In this document: piece by piece, positions 27,743 to 36,686 of the stretch
Layout of the letters: each line of letters starts with the position of its first letter
Position numbering within the stretch: the stretch's first letter is position 1
Assembly (NCBI GenBank): GCA_910579285.1
Contig: CAJTTT010000015.1
Span: forward strand, 1 to 64,000
Direction of reading: 5' to 3'
Origin: an uncultured Lachnospiraceae bacterium
Lineage (GTDB): Bacteria; Bacillota; Clostridia; Lachnospirales; Lachnospiraceae
Length of the DNA: 64,000 nt
The notes under the pieces: generated by a model
The model's database searches: none
What the model saw: only the letters and a program-made list of their open reading frames with translations
What the model was told of the DNA's origin: nothing
Program-made: the position numbers and the translations under genes

Positions 27743-27770
27743 ATGACATCTGTCATTTTTTCATATGACA
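27743..27770 (-). promoter_or_regulatory. candidate regulator-binding repeats upstream of the rbs-like operon
   Basis: ATGACA (27743-27748), TGTCAT (27751-27756) and ATGACA (27765-27770) form an inverted pair plus a third copy, about 90-115 bp upstream of the start. Closer in, the minus strand has TATAAT with no good -35 hexamer, which fits an activator-dependent promoter. Confidence 0.5.
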
Positions 27771-27780
27771 ATTTCAAAGT

Positions 27781-27810
27781 GCGCATAAGCAGAGAAGGAA
27801 GGCTTATGTG
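27781..27810. repeat. inverted repeat between the rbs-like operon and trpB2
   Basis: GCGCATAAGC and GCTTATGTGC form a 10-bp stem with one G-T pair; adjacent to the trpB2 terminator. Confidence 0.55.
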
Positions 27811-27817
27811 CGCAAAA

Positions 27818-27847
27818 GAAAGAGAAGACCTCACGATCTTCTCTTTC
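27818..27847 (-). terminator. terminator of trpB2
   Basis: An 11-bp perfect stem GAAAGAGAAGA/TCTTCTCTTTC with an 8-nt loop, just downstream of the trpB2 stop. Confidence 0.85.
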
Positions 27848-27878
27848 GTATATTCTGTATTTATACCCGTGTATCGAA

Positions 27879-29258
27879 TCATTCACCCGGAACAGACGGA
27901 AGACCCGCAAACCCTTTTTCCAGATCCTCCTTGGTAGGAACATAATCCATCATCTGTCCATCGTGGAACTTTCCGTAAGCCACCATATCGAAATATCCCG
28001 TGCCTGTCAGACCGAAGACAATCGTCTTCTCCTCCCCTGTCTCCTTGCACTTCACAGCCTCATCAATGGCTGCCTTGATTGCATGTGCACTCTCCGGGGC
28101 GGGCAGGATTCCCTCGATTCTCGCAAACTCCTCCGCCGCCTTAAACACAGCTGTCTGCTCTACGCTGACCGCCTCGATCAGACCGTCATCATACAACTGC
28201 GACACAACGGAACTCATACCGTGATAGCGCAGGCCGCCCGCATGGTTCGGGGCAGGCATAAAGCCGCTTCCCAGCGTGTACATCTTCGCGAGCGGACAAA
28301 CCTTTCCCGTATCGCAGAAATCATACACATATTTTCCTCTGGTCAGACTGGGACAGGATGCCGGTTCCACCGCTATGATACGGTAGTCCGCCTCCCCTCT
28401 GATCTTCTCTCCAACGAAGGGGGAAATCAGACCGCCCAGGTTGGAGCCGCCGCCTGCACAGCCGATAATCATATCCGGCTTAATGTCATATTTTCTGAGT
28501 GCCGCCCTCGTCTCCTCACCGATGATGGACTGGTGCAAAAGCACCTGGGAAAGTACGCTGCCAAGCACATAGCGGTACCCTTCCCTCTTCCCGGCAGCCT
28601 CCACCGCCTCGGAAATTGCACAGCCGAGACTGCCGCCCGTTCCCGGAAACTCTTCCAGAATTTTCCGTCCTACATTCGTGGTATCGGAGGGCGACGGCGT
28701 TACCTGCGCGCCGTAAGTGCGCATCACCTCGCGGCGGAAAGGCTTCTGCTCGTAAGAAACCTTCACCATATAGACATGGCAGTCCAGCCCAAAATAGGAG
28801 CATGCCATTGACAACGCTGTTCCCCACTGGCCGGCGCCGGTCTCCGTGGTTACGCCTGCAAGACCCTGCTGCTTCGCATAATATGCCTGTGCGATGGCCG
28901 AGTTGAGCTTATGGCTGCCGCTCGTATTGTTTCCCTCAAATTTATAGTAGATCTTAGCCGGCGTATCCAGCTTCTTTTCCAGACAGTACGCACGCACAAG
29001 CGGCGACGGCCGGTACATCTTGTAGAAATCCAGAATCTCCTGCGGGATGTCGATATAGGCATCCGTATCGTTTAATTCCTGTCTCGCCAGCTCGTCACAG
29101 AACACTTCCCGCAGCTCCTCGAAGGTAATCGGCTGCAGAGTGCCGGGATGTAACAGCGGTGCGGGCTTATTCTTCATATCGGCCCGGACATTGTACCACT
29201 GTTTCGGCATCTCCTCCTCTTCCAGATAAATTTTGTACGGTATCGTCTTCTCTGACAT
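27879..29258 (-). CDS. trpB2: TrpB2-type tryptophan synthase beta chain-like PLP enzyme
   Basis: Condenses indole with serine to tryptophan, or acts on related substrates. The length (459) and the N-terminal extension with PLLHPGT mark the TrpB2 clade, not the standard 400-residue TrpB. PLP lysine is Lys117 in NNTSGSHKLNSA; the phosphate loop is GCAGGGSNLGG. No trpA or other trp genes adjoin, so it may salvage indole as a stand-alone enzyme. Own terminator; MCP gene lies upstream in the same direction 21 bp away. Confidence 0.92.
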   Translation of the reverse strand: MSEKTIPYKIYLEEEEMPKQWYNVRADMKNKPAPLLHPGTLQPITFEELREVFCDELARQELNDTDAYIDIPQEILDFYKMYRPSPLVRAYCLEKKLDTPAKIYYKFEGNNTSGSHKLNSAIAQAYYAKQQGLAGVTTETGAGQWGTALSMACSYFGLDCHVYMVKVSYEQKPFRREVMRTYGAQVTPSPSDTTNVGRKILEEFPGTGGSLGCAISEAVEAAGKREGYRYVLGSVLSQVLLHQSIIGEETRAALRKYDIKPDMIIGCAGGGSNLGGLISPFVGEKIRGEADYRIIAVEPASCPSLTRGKYVYDFCDTGKVCPLAKMYTLGSGFMPAPNHAGGLRYHGMSSVVSQLYDDGLIEAVSVEQTAVFKAAEEFARIEGILPAPESAHAIKAAIDEAVKCKETGEEKTIVFGLTGTGYFDMVAYGKFHDGQMMDYVPTKEDLEKGFAGLPSVPGE

Positions 29259-29279
29259 GATTCCTCTCCCTGTCCTAAA

Positions 29280-30929
29280 TTAATGTTTGAGCTTGAACCT
29301 GCTGGTCTGTTTCTGCATCTGGTTCACCTGTTCAAACAACTCTGCGCTGACAGCCGCAGACTCCTCGCTGTTGGCTGTGTTCGTCTGCACCACGTTGGAA
29401 ATCTGCCCGAGCGCCTCGGATACCTGAGAGATCGCGGTAGCCTCGATCTGCACTGCATCCGCAAACTCTTCCACCGCATCGTTGGACTGTGTAACGAGTG
29501 TGAGCGTCTTCTTTAAGGATGTGGAAACTTCCTCCACAATCCTGCTGCCCCTGCCTGCTGCCTGTACGGAGTTTTCAATCAGCTCCTTCGTAGCCTTAGC
29601 CGCCTGATCGGATTTCGCTGCCAGATCACGGACTTCCTTCGCCACCACGGCAAAGCCCTTGCCAGCCTCTCCGGCCCTGCTTGCTTCCACTGCCGCATTC
29701 AGTGCAAGGATGTTCGTCTGGAAAGCAATATTTTCAATTGTGGAAATAATATTCTCGATCTGCTGCGAAGTATCGCTGATATCTGTCATGGCGCTGATCA
29801 GCTGCTCCATCTGCTGGCTGCTCAGATTCACCTGATCGCCGGTCAGATGTGCATTATCCCGCATCTCGGTAGCCATCTGAATATTCTTCTCCGCGCTTCT
29901 TGCCAGATCATCTGTTGTAGCGGTAAGCTCTTCCACTGCAGCCGCCTGATCCGTTGCACCCTCAGCCAGCATCTGGGAACTGTTGGAAAGACTCTGGGCA
30001 TGCCCGAATACCTTGTGCTCCACATCGTTGATGTTGTTCATCGCCGAGGAGAGGGAAGCCGTAAAGCTGTCAATGGATTCTGAGATAGAGCGGAAATCAC
30101 CGATAAAGGGAACCGACGCCTCCACATCAAAATTGCCGCCGGAAAGCTGGCTCATCATACGGTTGATATCTTCTATATACTGGTTGATCCGCTCTATGGA
30201 CTGCTTCAGTGTCCTTGCCAGATCACCGATCTCATCATTGGCATCATAATTCAGTTCAATCTTCATACAGCCATCCTGTAACGGCTTCGTCTTCGCCGTG
30301 ATCAGCAGAATCGGCTTCAGCACACGTCTCAAAATATAGAGCACCAGACTTAACAATAAAATTAACGTCAGAAAAAGTCCCACGCCTGTAACGATATGCA
30401 TGGTACGCACGGTCTGCTCCATATGCAGTGCGCTGAGCTCGTTCAGCTCCACACCGCGCTCCACAACCTGCTCCAGAAGCCCTACCAGAACACTCAGATT
30501 ACTTGAGATGGTCTCCTGGTAATACGCCTGCGCCTGCGCAGGATCCGCATTGTAAAGCTCCAGCACATAGGTCGCTGACTCATGCAGTTCCTTATGCAAC
30601 GGCTCAAGCTGGGTCCTCAGGTCGAGAATGGTCTTATCTTCCGTTCCCGCCTCACCGTAAAGCCACTGTCCCAGCACACAGCCTGTGGGATCCGTACTGC
30701 CGGTAAATTCCATGCCGGCATACAAGGCATTGCTTAAGTTGGAAGCCCACTTGTAATGGGCCGACTCCGCCTTCTGTGCCCTCTGCAGCACATCATTAAC
30801 CGCAACATTGGCTGCCGCACTGTCCTCCATATTATAAATGTTTTTTGTTGTCATTACACTGAACACCATAACTGCCAGCAAGGCAGCCGCCACCCGGACT
30901 CCGGCCATGATTTTTATACTCTTGCGCAT
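29280..30929 (-). CDS. methyl-accepting chemotaxis protein with extracellular CZB-like domain
   Basis: A 549-residue chemoreceptor. Membrane segment 1 is at about residues 8-27 and segment 2 at about 175-200. Between them is a CZB-like zinc-binding helix bundle with His58 (AHYKWASNL), Cys84 (CVLGQWLYG), His112 and His116 ([12 protein letters not shown]). A HAMP-like region and an MCP signalling domain follow, with the conserved hairpin tip [31 protein letters not shown] (split here for reference: tip centre [15 protein letters not shown]). I start at 30929 with AGGAG 9 nt upstream. No che genes adjoin. Confidence 0.9.
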   Translation of the reverse strand: MRKSIKIMAGVRVAAALLAVMVFSVMTTKNIYNMEDSAAANVAVNDVLQRAQKAESAHYKWASNLSNALYAGMEFTGSTDPTGCVLGQWLYGEAGTEDKTILDLRTQLEPLHKELHESATYVLELYNADPAQAQAYYQETISSNLSVLVGLLEQVVERGVELNELSALHMEQTVRTMHIVTGVGLFLTLILLLSLVLYILRRVLKPILLITAKTKPLQDGCMKIELNYDANDEIGDLARTLKQSIERINQYIEDINRMMSQLSGGNFDVEASVPFIGDFRSISESIDSFTASLSSAMNNINDVEHKVFGHAQSLSNSSQMLAEGATDQAAAVEELTATTDDLARSAEKNIQMATEMRDNAHLTGDQVNLSSQQMEQLISAMTDISDTSQQIENIISTIENIAFQTNILALNAAVEASRAGEAGKGFAVVAKEVRDLAAKSDQAAKATKELIENSVQAAGRGSRIVEEVSTSLKKTLTLVTQSNDAVEEFADAVQIEATAISQVSEALGQISNVVQTNTANSEESAAVSAELFEQVNQMQKQTSRFKLKH

Positions 30930-30979
30930 CTCCACTTCTCCTTTAATCATGTTATGTTTATGTACAATCGTACGAATAG

Positions 30980-31008
30980 ATTGTAGCATAACCGCTCGCT
31001 TATTTCAA
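30980..31008 (-). promoter_or_regulatory. promoter of the chemoreceptor gene
   Basis: Minus strand TTGAAA, a 17-bp spacer, TACAAT, about 50 bp before the start codon. The trpB2 gene may be co-transcribed. Confidence 0.75.
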
Positions 31009-31074
31009 TCACTTAAAATAAATCCTTATGCTGGTTTGGGGCAAAATATCCCCCTGACGGATGCGTGCGGACCA

Positions 31075-31269
31075 CTAGCCGCAGTCCGGCTCCTGTGCAT
31101 CAAACAGTTTCCCCGTGGCAAAGGGACTTCCCACATCGCACCGCCCGTGATGATATGCCTTTTTCTGCTCACCCCCGGAAAGTTCCTCCGAAGTTTCCAC
31201 CTTGATCCGGCTGACGCCGTCTTTCGTCAGATTGTCCAGCATTTTGATTACGTCATCCACTTCACTCAT
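31075..31269 (-). CDS. small protein of unknown function ending the siroheme operon
   Basis: 64 residues. The ATG has a very strong AGGAGGGTGACAG site and lies 30 bp after the hemL stop, so it looks genuinely translated. The N-terminal half is helical and acidic (SEVDDVIKMLDNLTKDG). The C-terminal half, KKAYHHGRCDVGSPFATGKLF, carries two His, Cys and a GSPFATG turn that suggest ligand or metal binding, with a last Cys near the end. I do not recognise a family by name. Position suggests a role around siroheme or sulfite chemistry. Confidence 0.7.
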   Translation of the reverse strand: MSEVDDVIKMLDNLTKDGVSRIKVETSEELSGGEQKKAYHHGRCDVGSPFATGKLFDAQEPDCG

Positions 31270-31299
31270 CTGTCACCCTCCTTATTTACTATATTCCAG

Positions 31300-32667
31300 T
31301 CACATCTTCGGCGCGACTGCATGCAAAGCCGCTCCCACGCACGCTGCAACAGCTTCGCAGGTCTCTTCAATCAACGCATCAGAATGGGCATCCGAGACAA
31401 ACACCGCCTCAAACTGGGATGGCGCCACATAAATGCCCCGTTCCAGCATGTTGTTGAAATACGCCGCGAACGCTTTTCGGTCACACAGACAGGCATCCTC
31501 ATAATTTTCCACCTGCCGCAGATGTCTGCGCCGTTCCTGCTCCCCGTCCCCTGTTCCCGGAGCGTTTTCCCAAATGCCGTCCGCATTCCGGCCGGGAACA
31601 AAAAATGCCGAGAGCAGCGAACCCGCCCGGTTCACCACAAGTCCCGCCTTTCGGTACGCCTCGGAAAGCTTCCCGGCCCGCCTGTCGATCCTCTCATAGA
31701 TGCCCGTATCATCTATCAGAATTTTCAGCGTTGTGATACCCGCCGCCACCGCCACAGGGTTGCCCGAAAGCGTTCCCGCCTGATAGACCGCTCCAAGGGG
31801 CGCAACGCAGGACATGATATCCCGCCTGCCGCCGTAAGCCGCCAGCGGCATCCCGCCGCCCACAATCTTTCCGAAGGTGTACAGATCCGCATGCACGCCC
31901 GTGTACGCGGACGCGCCTCCAAGCCCAAGCCGGAAGCCCGTGATCACCTCGTCGAAAAGCAGAAGCGCGCCATGCTCTTTCGTGATACGGCGCAAAAACT
32001 CCAGAAACCCTTTTTTCGGCGGCACCACACCCATGTTGGCCGCCACCGGCTCCACCACCACCGCCGCCACCTGGCCGTAGTTTTCCTCCATCAATGCGCG
32101 CACGGACTCCTCGTCATTGTAGACTGCCGTCAGCGTACCCGCCGCATATCCCGCCGGCACACCCGCGCTGTCCGGCACCGACTGGGTCATCAGCCCGGAA
32201 CCCGCTTTCACCAGCAGACCGTCTGAATGGCCGTGGTAATTGCCTGCAAACTTGATGATCTTCTCCCGGCCCGTGAATCCTCTTGCCACGCGCACGGCGC
32301 TCATCACCGCCTCCGTCCCGGAACTGACCAGACGCACCATCTCCACATCGGGCACGCAGACACCGATCAGTTCCGAAAGCTCCACTTCCCCCGCTGTGGG
32401 CGCGCCGAAAGTCAGCCCGTCCGCACAGGCCCTCTGCACCGCCTCCACCACTTTCGGGTGCGCATGTCCAAGAATACCCGGCCCCCAGGAACAGACATAA
32501 TCCAGATATCTGTGTCCGTCCGCATCAAAAAGCCACGGCCCCTGCGCCCTGTGCACAAAAAAGGGATGCCTGCCCACCGCGCCAAACGCCCGCACCGGGG
32601 AATTGACCCCGCCGGGGATTCTTTGCCGCGCTCTGTTGAAAAGTTGTTCCGATCTTACGTTTTCCAT
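31300..32667 (-). CDS. hemL: glutamate-1-semialdehyde 2,1-aminomutase
   Basis: Converts glutamate-1-semialdehyde to 5-aminolevulinate, second step of the C5 tetrapyrrole route. A class III aminotransferase fold: RIPGGVNSPVRAFGAVG near the N-terminus, VRLVSSGTEAVMSAVRVARG, LLFDEVITGFR, and PLP lysine in DLYTFGKIVGGGMPLAAYGG. 455 residues with the start at 32667 (GGGGAG upstream). An insertion-like stretch NADGIWENAPGTGDGEQERRR in the C-terminal domain is longer than usual. Confidence 0.96.
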   Translation of the reverse strand: MENVRSEQLFNRARQRIPGGVNSPVRAFGAVGRHPFFVHRAQGPWLFDADGHRYLDYVCSWGPGILGHAHPKVVEAVQRACADGLTFGAPTAGEVELSELIGVCVPDVEMVRLVSSGTEAVMSAVRVARGFTGREKIIKFAGNYHGHSDGLLVKAGSGLMTQSVPDSAGVPAGYAAGTLTAVYNDEESVRALMEENYGQVAAVVVEPVAANMGVVPPKKGFLEFLRRITKEHGALLLFDEVITGFRLGLGGASAYTGVHADLYTFGKIVGGGMPLAAYGGRRDIMSCVAPLGAVYQAGTLSGNPVAVAAGITTLKILIDDTGIYERIDRRAGKLSEAYRKAGLVVNRAGSLLSAFFVPGRNADGIWENAPGTGDGEQERRRHLRQVENYEDACLCDRKAFAAYFNNMLERGIYVAPSQFEAVFVSDAHSDALIEETCEAVAACVGAALHAVAPKM

Positions 32668-32706
32668 AGGACTCCCCATTCCGAAGTGTTTACACAGGCC
32701 GCCCTG

Positions 32707-33672
32707 TTATCGCTCCCTCTCCCATGCGGCGGCCTCCAGCGCATGATAGGTGATGATGATCTTCGCGCCTGCCCGCTTCATGGCCGTGAGATTCTCCAGC
32801 ACAATCCTTCTCTCGTCAATCCATCCGTTGGCAGCGGCTGCTTTCACCATAGCGTACTCCCCGCTCACATTGTACACTGCAAACGGCATATCGAAGGTGA
32901 GCGCCGCCTCCTTCAGAACGTCCAGATAGGCGAGGGCCGGTTTGACCATCACAATGTCCGCACCCTCCTCTATGTCCGCCCGGATTTCCCGCAGCGCCTC
33001 CTGTCCGTTGGCGCAGTCCATCTGATAGCTTTTGCGGTCACCGAAGCCCGGCGCAGAGTGAGCCGCATCCCGGAACGGTCCGTAATAGGCGGAGGCAAAT
33101 TTCGCGCTGTAGGCCATGATCGGCGTCTGGGTAAAGCCTGCCTGGTCGAGACCTTCCCGTATGGCCGCCACCCGGCCGTCCATCATATCCGAGGGCGCCG
33201 CCATGTCCGCACCGGCCTCCACAAGGCTCACCGCCATCTTCACCAGATAGGGCAGCGTCTCGTCGTTTAAGATTTCCTCCCCGCACACCATCCCGCAGTG
33301 GCCGTGGGACGTGTATTCGCACAGACAGATATCCACCACAATATAGATTTCCGGGTAATGCTCCTTCATATAACGGACCGCCCGCTGGGTAACGCCGTTG
33401 CTGGCGTAAGCCTGGCTCCCCTGAGGGTCCTTGTGGTCCGGAATGCCAAAAAGCATGACACCTCCGATGCCCGCCTCTTTCACCCGGTCTAAAATCTCGT
33501 CCAGACAATCAACCGAATACTGGAAAACGCCCGGCATGGAACCCACCGGGTTTCTGATCTGTTCGCCTTCTATCACAAAGATCGGATAAATCAGATCTTT
33601 CGGATGCAGTCTCGTCTCCTGCATCATGGAGCGGATTCTCCCGTCCCTTCTCAATCTTCTGAAACGGTACAT
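32707..33672 (-). CDS. hemB: delta-aminolevulinic acid dehydratase (porphobilinogen synthase)
   Basis: Joins two aminolevulinates to porphobilinogen. Zinc-type enzyme: DICLCEYTSHGHCG holds the catalytic zinc cysteines. Schiff-base lysines lie in AYSAKFASAYYGPFRDA and MVKPALAYLD. 321 residues, normal length. AGAAGGAG precedes the ATG. Confidence 0.97.
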   Translation of the reverse strand: MYRFRRLRRDGRIRSMMQETRLHPKDLIYPIFVIEGEQIRNPVGSMPGVFQYSVDCLDEILDRVKEAGIGGVMLFGIPDHKDPQGSQAYASNGVTQRAVRYMKEHYPEIYIVVDICLCEYTSHGHCGMVCGEEILNDETLPYLVKMAVSLVEAGADMAAPSDMMDGRVAAIREGLDQAGFTQTPIMAYSAKFASAYYGPFRDAAHSAPGFGDRKSYQMDCANGQEALREIRADIEEGADIVMVKPALAYLDVLKEAALTFDMPFAVYNVSGEYAMVKAAAANGWIDERRIVLENLTAMKRAGAKIIITYHALEAAAWERER

Positions 33673-33772
33673 GATTTTCTCCTTCTTCCTTCTTTCCTCT
33701 TCATCTGTGTAACAGACCTGAAATTTCCGTTCCTGCCATCCTGCCTCTTAGAAACGGCTCCCTGCCTGCCCG

Positions 33773-35461
33773 TCAAAATCCTCTTTCATGCACTTCCCTG
33801 CACAGGCAGGCCGCAACCGCGTCCACAGTGGCTTCCTCCGCAGTCAGAGGCTGCGTTTTCACATGGCCGTACACTTCTCTGGCGCACCATTCTCCGATAC
33901 AGACATAGCGGCTCTTTGTATTCTGCATGCCTTTCTGTTCCAGCCCCTCAAAATAAGCGCCCGCCCCCATAGCGGAACCGAAGACAATATAATCCGGCTC
34001 TCTGCGGATCACCACATCCCGCCTGTTCTCCTGCACGCCCAGCTCATAGAGGGGATACTCTGTATAAGGGATGCCCCTCTCATCAAAAATCTGCGGCAGA
34101 AGATCGCTTCCCTGTTTTGCGCGGAGGAAAACCGTCCGGCGGTATCGCTTTTCGTCCGTCTTCTGGCTCGTTTCCTCCCTGCCTGCCTCCTGTTCCATGA
34201 CGTCCGCAAGCCCTCTGGCCAGATGTTCTGCATCATAGACATCCGGCATATAGTCTGCATAGAGCCCCGCTTCCTGCAGCGCTTCCGCCGTACCCGGGCC
34301 GATCACCGCAATTTTCTGATCCGAAAGGTTCCTCAGGTCCCGCATCTCCTGCCGCATTTTGTTCAGAAAGACTTTCACACCGTTGGGACTGGTAAAAACC
34401 AGCCAGCCGCAGGCCGAAAAGTCCGGCAGCGGATCCTGTGCGGGCCGGATCTCCATAAAGCTCATATCCCAGACATCAGCGCCCTTTTCCCGGAGCACGG
34501 AGGCCATCCTGCCCGCAAAACGGGAGGTCCCTGTCACGCCCACGCTGGTTCCTTTCAGCGGCAGCATACACCGCCTTTCTCTCTCTGTCCTGTCAGAAAC
34601 CGCCAGCCCGCCAGAATCCTCTGCTTCCCCGTCTGATGCCATCGGCCCGCCAGAATCCTCTGCCTCCCAGACGCCGCCTGCTCCAGCTTCTGCCGTTGTA
34701 AGCGAAAGCTCTGCCACCGCTCCGACCACGATCACCGCCGGGGAGGCAAACCCCTGCTCCACTGCCCTGGTGTAAAGTGCAGAGAGAGGCGCGCGCAAAA
34801 CTCGCTGCCTTTCGGTCGTTCCTTCCATAACAATGGCACAGGGCGTATGAGGATCCTTTCCGGCCCCAAGCAGCCCCGCCGCAATTTCATCCAGGTGGTG
34901 CATCCCCATCAAAATCACAAGAGTGCCCTTAAGCCGGGCCAGCGTCTGAAAATCCAGCCGGCTCTGTTCCTGTCCGTCTGTTTCCGCCGCCGTTCCCGTC
35001 ACCACCGTCACGCTGTCTGAAAGTCCTCTGTGGGTGACCGGGATGCCCGCCGCCGCAGGCACCGCAATGGCCGATGTGACGCCGGAAATGACCTCGCAGC
35101 AGATGCCCGCATCGCTCAGGGCCATAAATTCCTCACCGCCCCGGCCAAACATATAGGGATCTCCTCCCTTTAACCGCACCACGGTTTTCCCCTCCCGCGC
35201 CTTTTCTATCAGAAGGGCGTTGATTTCAGTCTGTTTCCTGCTGTGACGCTGATACCGTTTGCCCACATAAATTCTTTCGCAGTCAGGCCTCGTCCACTGC
35301 AGCAGCTCCTGGGACACCAGACTGTCATAGACCACTGTGTCGCAGCTTCGCATCGCCTCCACCGCCTTCATTGTCACAAGACCAGCATCGCCGCAGCCGC
35401 CGCCAGCCAGATATACTTTTCCGCTGCTCAATCTCCGTGTTTCCTCCATCATCCAGGGCAT
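33773..35461 (-). CDS. cobA-hemD: fused uroporphyrinogen-III C-methyltransferase and uroporphyrinogen-III synthase
   Basis: One 562-residue chain carries two steps. The N-terminal SUMT domain (about 15-265) methylates uroporphyrinogen III to precorrin-2: GKVYLAGGGCGDAGLVTMKA, VVRLKGGDPYMFGRGGEE, and PVTHRGLSDSVTVVTG. The HemD domain (from about 320) closes the ring of hydroxymethylbilane: GTSVGVTGTSRFAGRMASVL, WLVFTSPNGVKVF, AVIGPGTAEAL. Start chosen at the ATG that shares a base with the hemC stop (TAATG). The frame is open for 104 codons further upstream, inside hemC, but this is Gly/Arg-rich shadow. The SUMT loop reads GGGCGD instead of the usual GAGPGD. A Glu/Gly/Ser-rich linker with an internal duplication (EAEDSGG twice) joins the domains. 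Confidence 0.93.
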   Translation of the reverse strand: MPWMMEETRRLSSGKVYLAGGGCGDAGLVTMKAVEAMRSCDTVVYDSLVSQELLQWTRPDCERIYVGKRYQRHSRKQTEINALLIEKAREGKTVVRLKGGDPYMFGRGGEEFMALSDAGICCEVISGVTSAIAVPAAAGIPVTHRGLSDSVTVVTGTAAETDGQEQSRLDFQTLARLKGTLVILMGMHHLDEIAAGLLGAGKDPHTPCAIVMEGTTERQRVLRAPLSALYTRAVEQGFASPAVIVVGAVAELSLTTAEAGAGGVWEAEDSGGPMASDGEAEDSGGLAVSDRTERERRCMLPLKGTSVGVTGTSRFAGRMASVLREKGADVWDMSFMEIRPAQDPLPDFSACGWLVFTSPNGVKVFLNKMRQEMRDLRNLSDQKIAVIGPGTAEALQEAGLYADYMPDVYDAEHLARGLADVMEQEAGREETSQKTDEKRYRRTVFLRAKQGSDLLPQIFDERGIPYTEYPLYELGVQENRRDVVIRREPDYIVFGSAMGAGAYFEGLEQKGMQNTKSRYVCIGEWCAREVYGHVKTQPLTAEEATVDAVAACLCREVHERGF

Positions 35462-36609
35462 TACAGCCAATCCGTCTGCTTTTTGACCATCTTTGCCGCC
35501 CGGCGGGCCATTCTTCCGCCCTCCGCCGCTTCGGCCGCGCCGATAAGCCTGACTTTGTTCTCTGCATACATGACGTCCAACAATATACTGTCTTCCGGGT
35601 ACGCCATTTGCGATCCATACAGGGTGGCTGCATACGCCGCTTCCAGGCTTCCCACCGACGACGTTTCCAGTTTCTGTACCAGCGATGTCTCCCGTTTCCG
35701 CACCACCGCCGGCTCCTGTCCCTTTGAAAACGCCGTGTATGCCTCTGGTCCCGATGAAGTCCGCCTGCACCATGCCGCTGCCGCCTCACTGCAGTCTGCG
35801 GATAGCTGGGCCAGCGCTTCCCGCTCAACCAGATAGGAAAGCTCTGTCTCCGCATCCGAAATCTCTTTGCAGATGGCTGCCGTCACGGATCCCTGCACAG
35901 CCTCCACCGCAATGATACCCTGACATGCCGCCGGCAGAAACAATTCCGGGGAGAGCGGATAGAAATCAAACGTCTCCTCCCTCTCCGCATCAATTCCCAT
36001 TCTGTCCAGCCCTGCCTTTGCCAGCAGAATCCCGTCATAATGGCCCGCCTGCAGTTTTTTCAGTCTGGTATCCACATTGCCGCGGATCTCTTCACAGATG
36101 ACATCCTCCCAGACCCTTCGCGCAAGCATCTGCCGCCGCCGGCTGCCGGTTCCGATCCGAAACAGAGAACCGTCTGCCTGCGCCTCCATTCGGCTGTGCG
36201 CTATCCGCTCTTCGATCTGCGCATTCGCGTAAATGCCTGCCCCCTCTTCCCAAAAAGACGGAAACGGGATTCTTCCACCCTTTGGCACTACAAGCACATC
36301 CCTCACATCCGCCCTCGGCAGAACAGCTGCGATGAATAATCCCATCGCCAGCCGCATCGGCAGATCCTTCGCCGAATGCACCGCCAGGTCAATGTGCCCG
36401 GAGAGCAGCGCCTGCTCCAATTCCGATGCAAAGATACCCTTATCCCCAACCATAGACAGCGGCGTGTCCTGGATCTGATCCCCTCTGGTCTGCAGAACCA
36501 CCAGTTCCGTCCCTATGCTGCTGTCAATCTCCGCTATGGCCGCCTGCACGAGAGCAGCCTGCCGCAAAGCCAGTTTACTTCCCCTTGTGCCGATTCTGAT
36601 TCCACTCAT
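35461..36609 (-). CDS. hemC: hydroxymethylbilane synthase (porphobilinogen deaminase), divergent C-terminus
   Basis: Polymerises four porphobilinogens. IRIGTRGSKLALRQA, VHSAKDLP (catalytic Asp82), GTGSRRRQ and RGNVDTRLKKL are conserved. The dipyrromethane cofactor cysteine should be Cys273, but its surroundings read ADCSEAAAAW instead of the usual GGCQxPIGAYA-like sequence. 382 residues versus about 310: domain 3 carries a 40-60-residue low-complexity insertion (around RKRETSLVQKLETSSVGS). PAACQG also replaces the usual PAxGQG. Probably functional, since the operon depends on it, but noteworthy. Confidence 0.93.
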   Translation of the reverse strand: MSGIRIGTRGSKLALRQAALVQAAIAEIDSSIGTELVVLQTRGDQIQDTPLSMVGDKGIFASELEQALLSGHIDLAVHSAKDLPMRLAMGLFIAAVLPRADVRDVLVVPKGGRIPFPSFWEEGAGIYANAQIEERIAHSRMEAQADGSLFRIGTGSRRRQMLARRVWEDVICEEIRGNVDTRLKKLQAGHYDGILLAKAGLDRMGIDAEREETFDFYPLSPELFLPAACQGIIAVEAVQGSVTAAICKEISDAETELSYLVEREALAQLSADCSEAAAAWCRRTSSGPEAYTAFSKGQEPAVVRKRETSLVQKLETSSVGSLEAAYAATLYGSQMAYPEDSILLDVMYAENKVRLIGAAEAAEGGRMARRAAKMVKKQTDWL

Positions 36610-36686
36610 GTTTTCGTCATTCTCTCTTTCAATTCCACCGCTGTCACCTCAAAAACCTTCATACAAAACAATCTTCCAGGCAGACA

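Noticed and set aside
30838..32226. 462-codon open frame on the + strand
   Set aside because: It lies antisense to the chemoreceptor and hemL, is Arg/His-rich and has no family signature; a G+C shadow.
35462..35773. 104-codon N-terminal extension of cobA-hemD
   Set aside because: Gly/Arg/Ser-rich shadow of the hemC 3' end; the TAATG overlap gives a better start.
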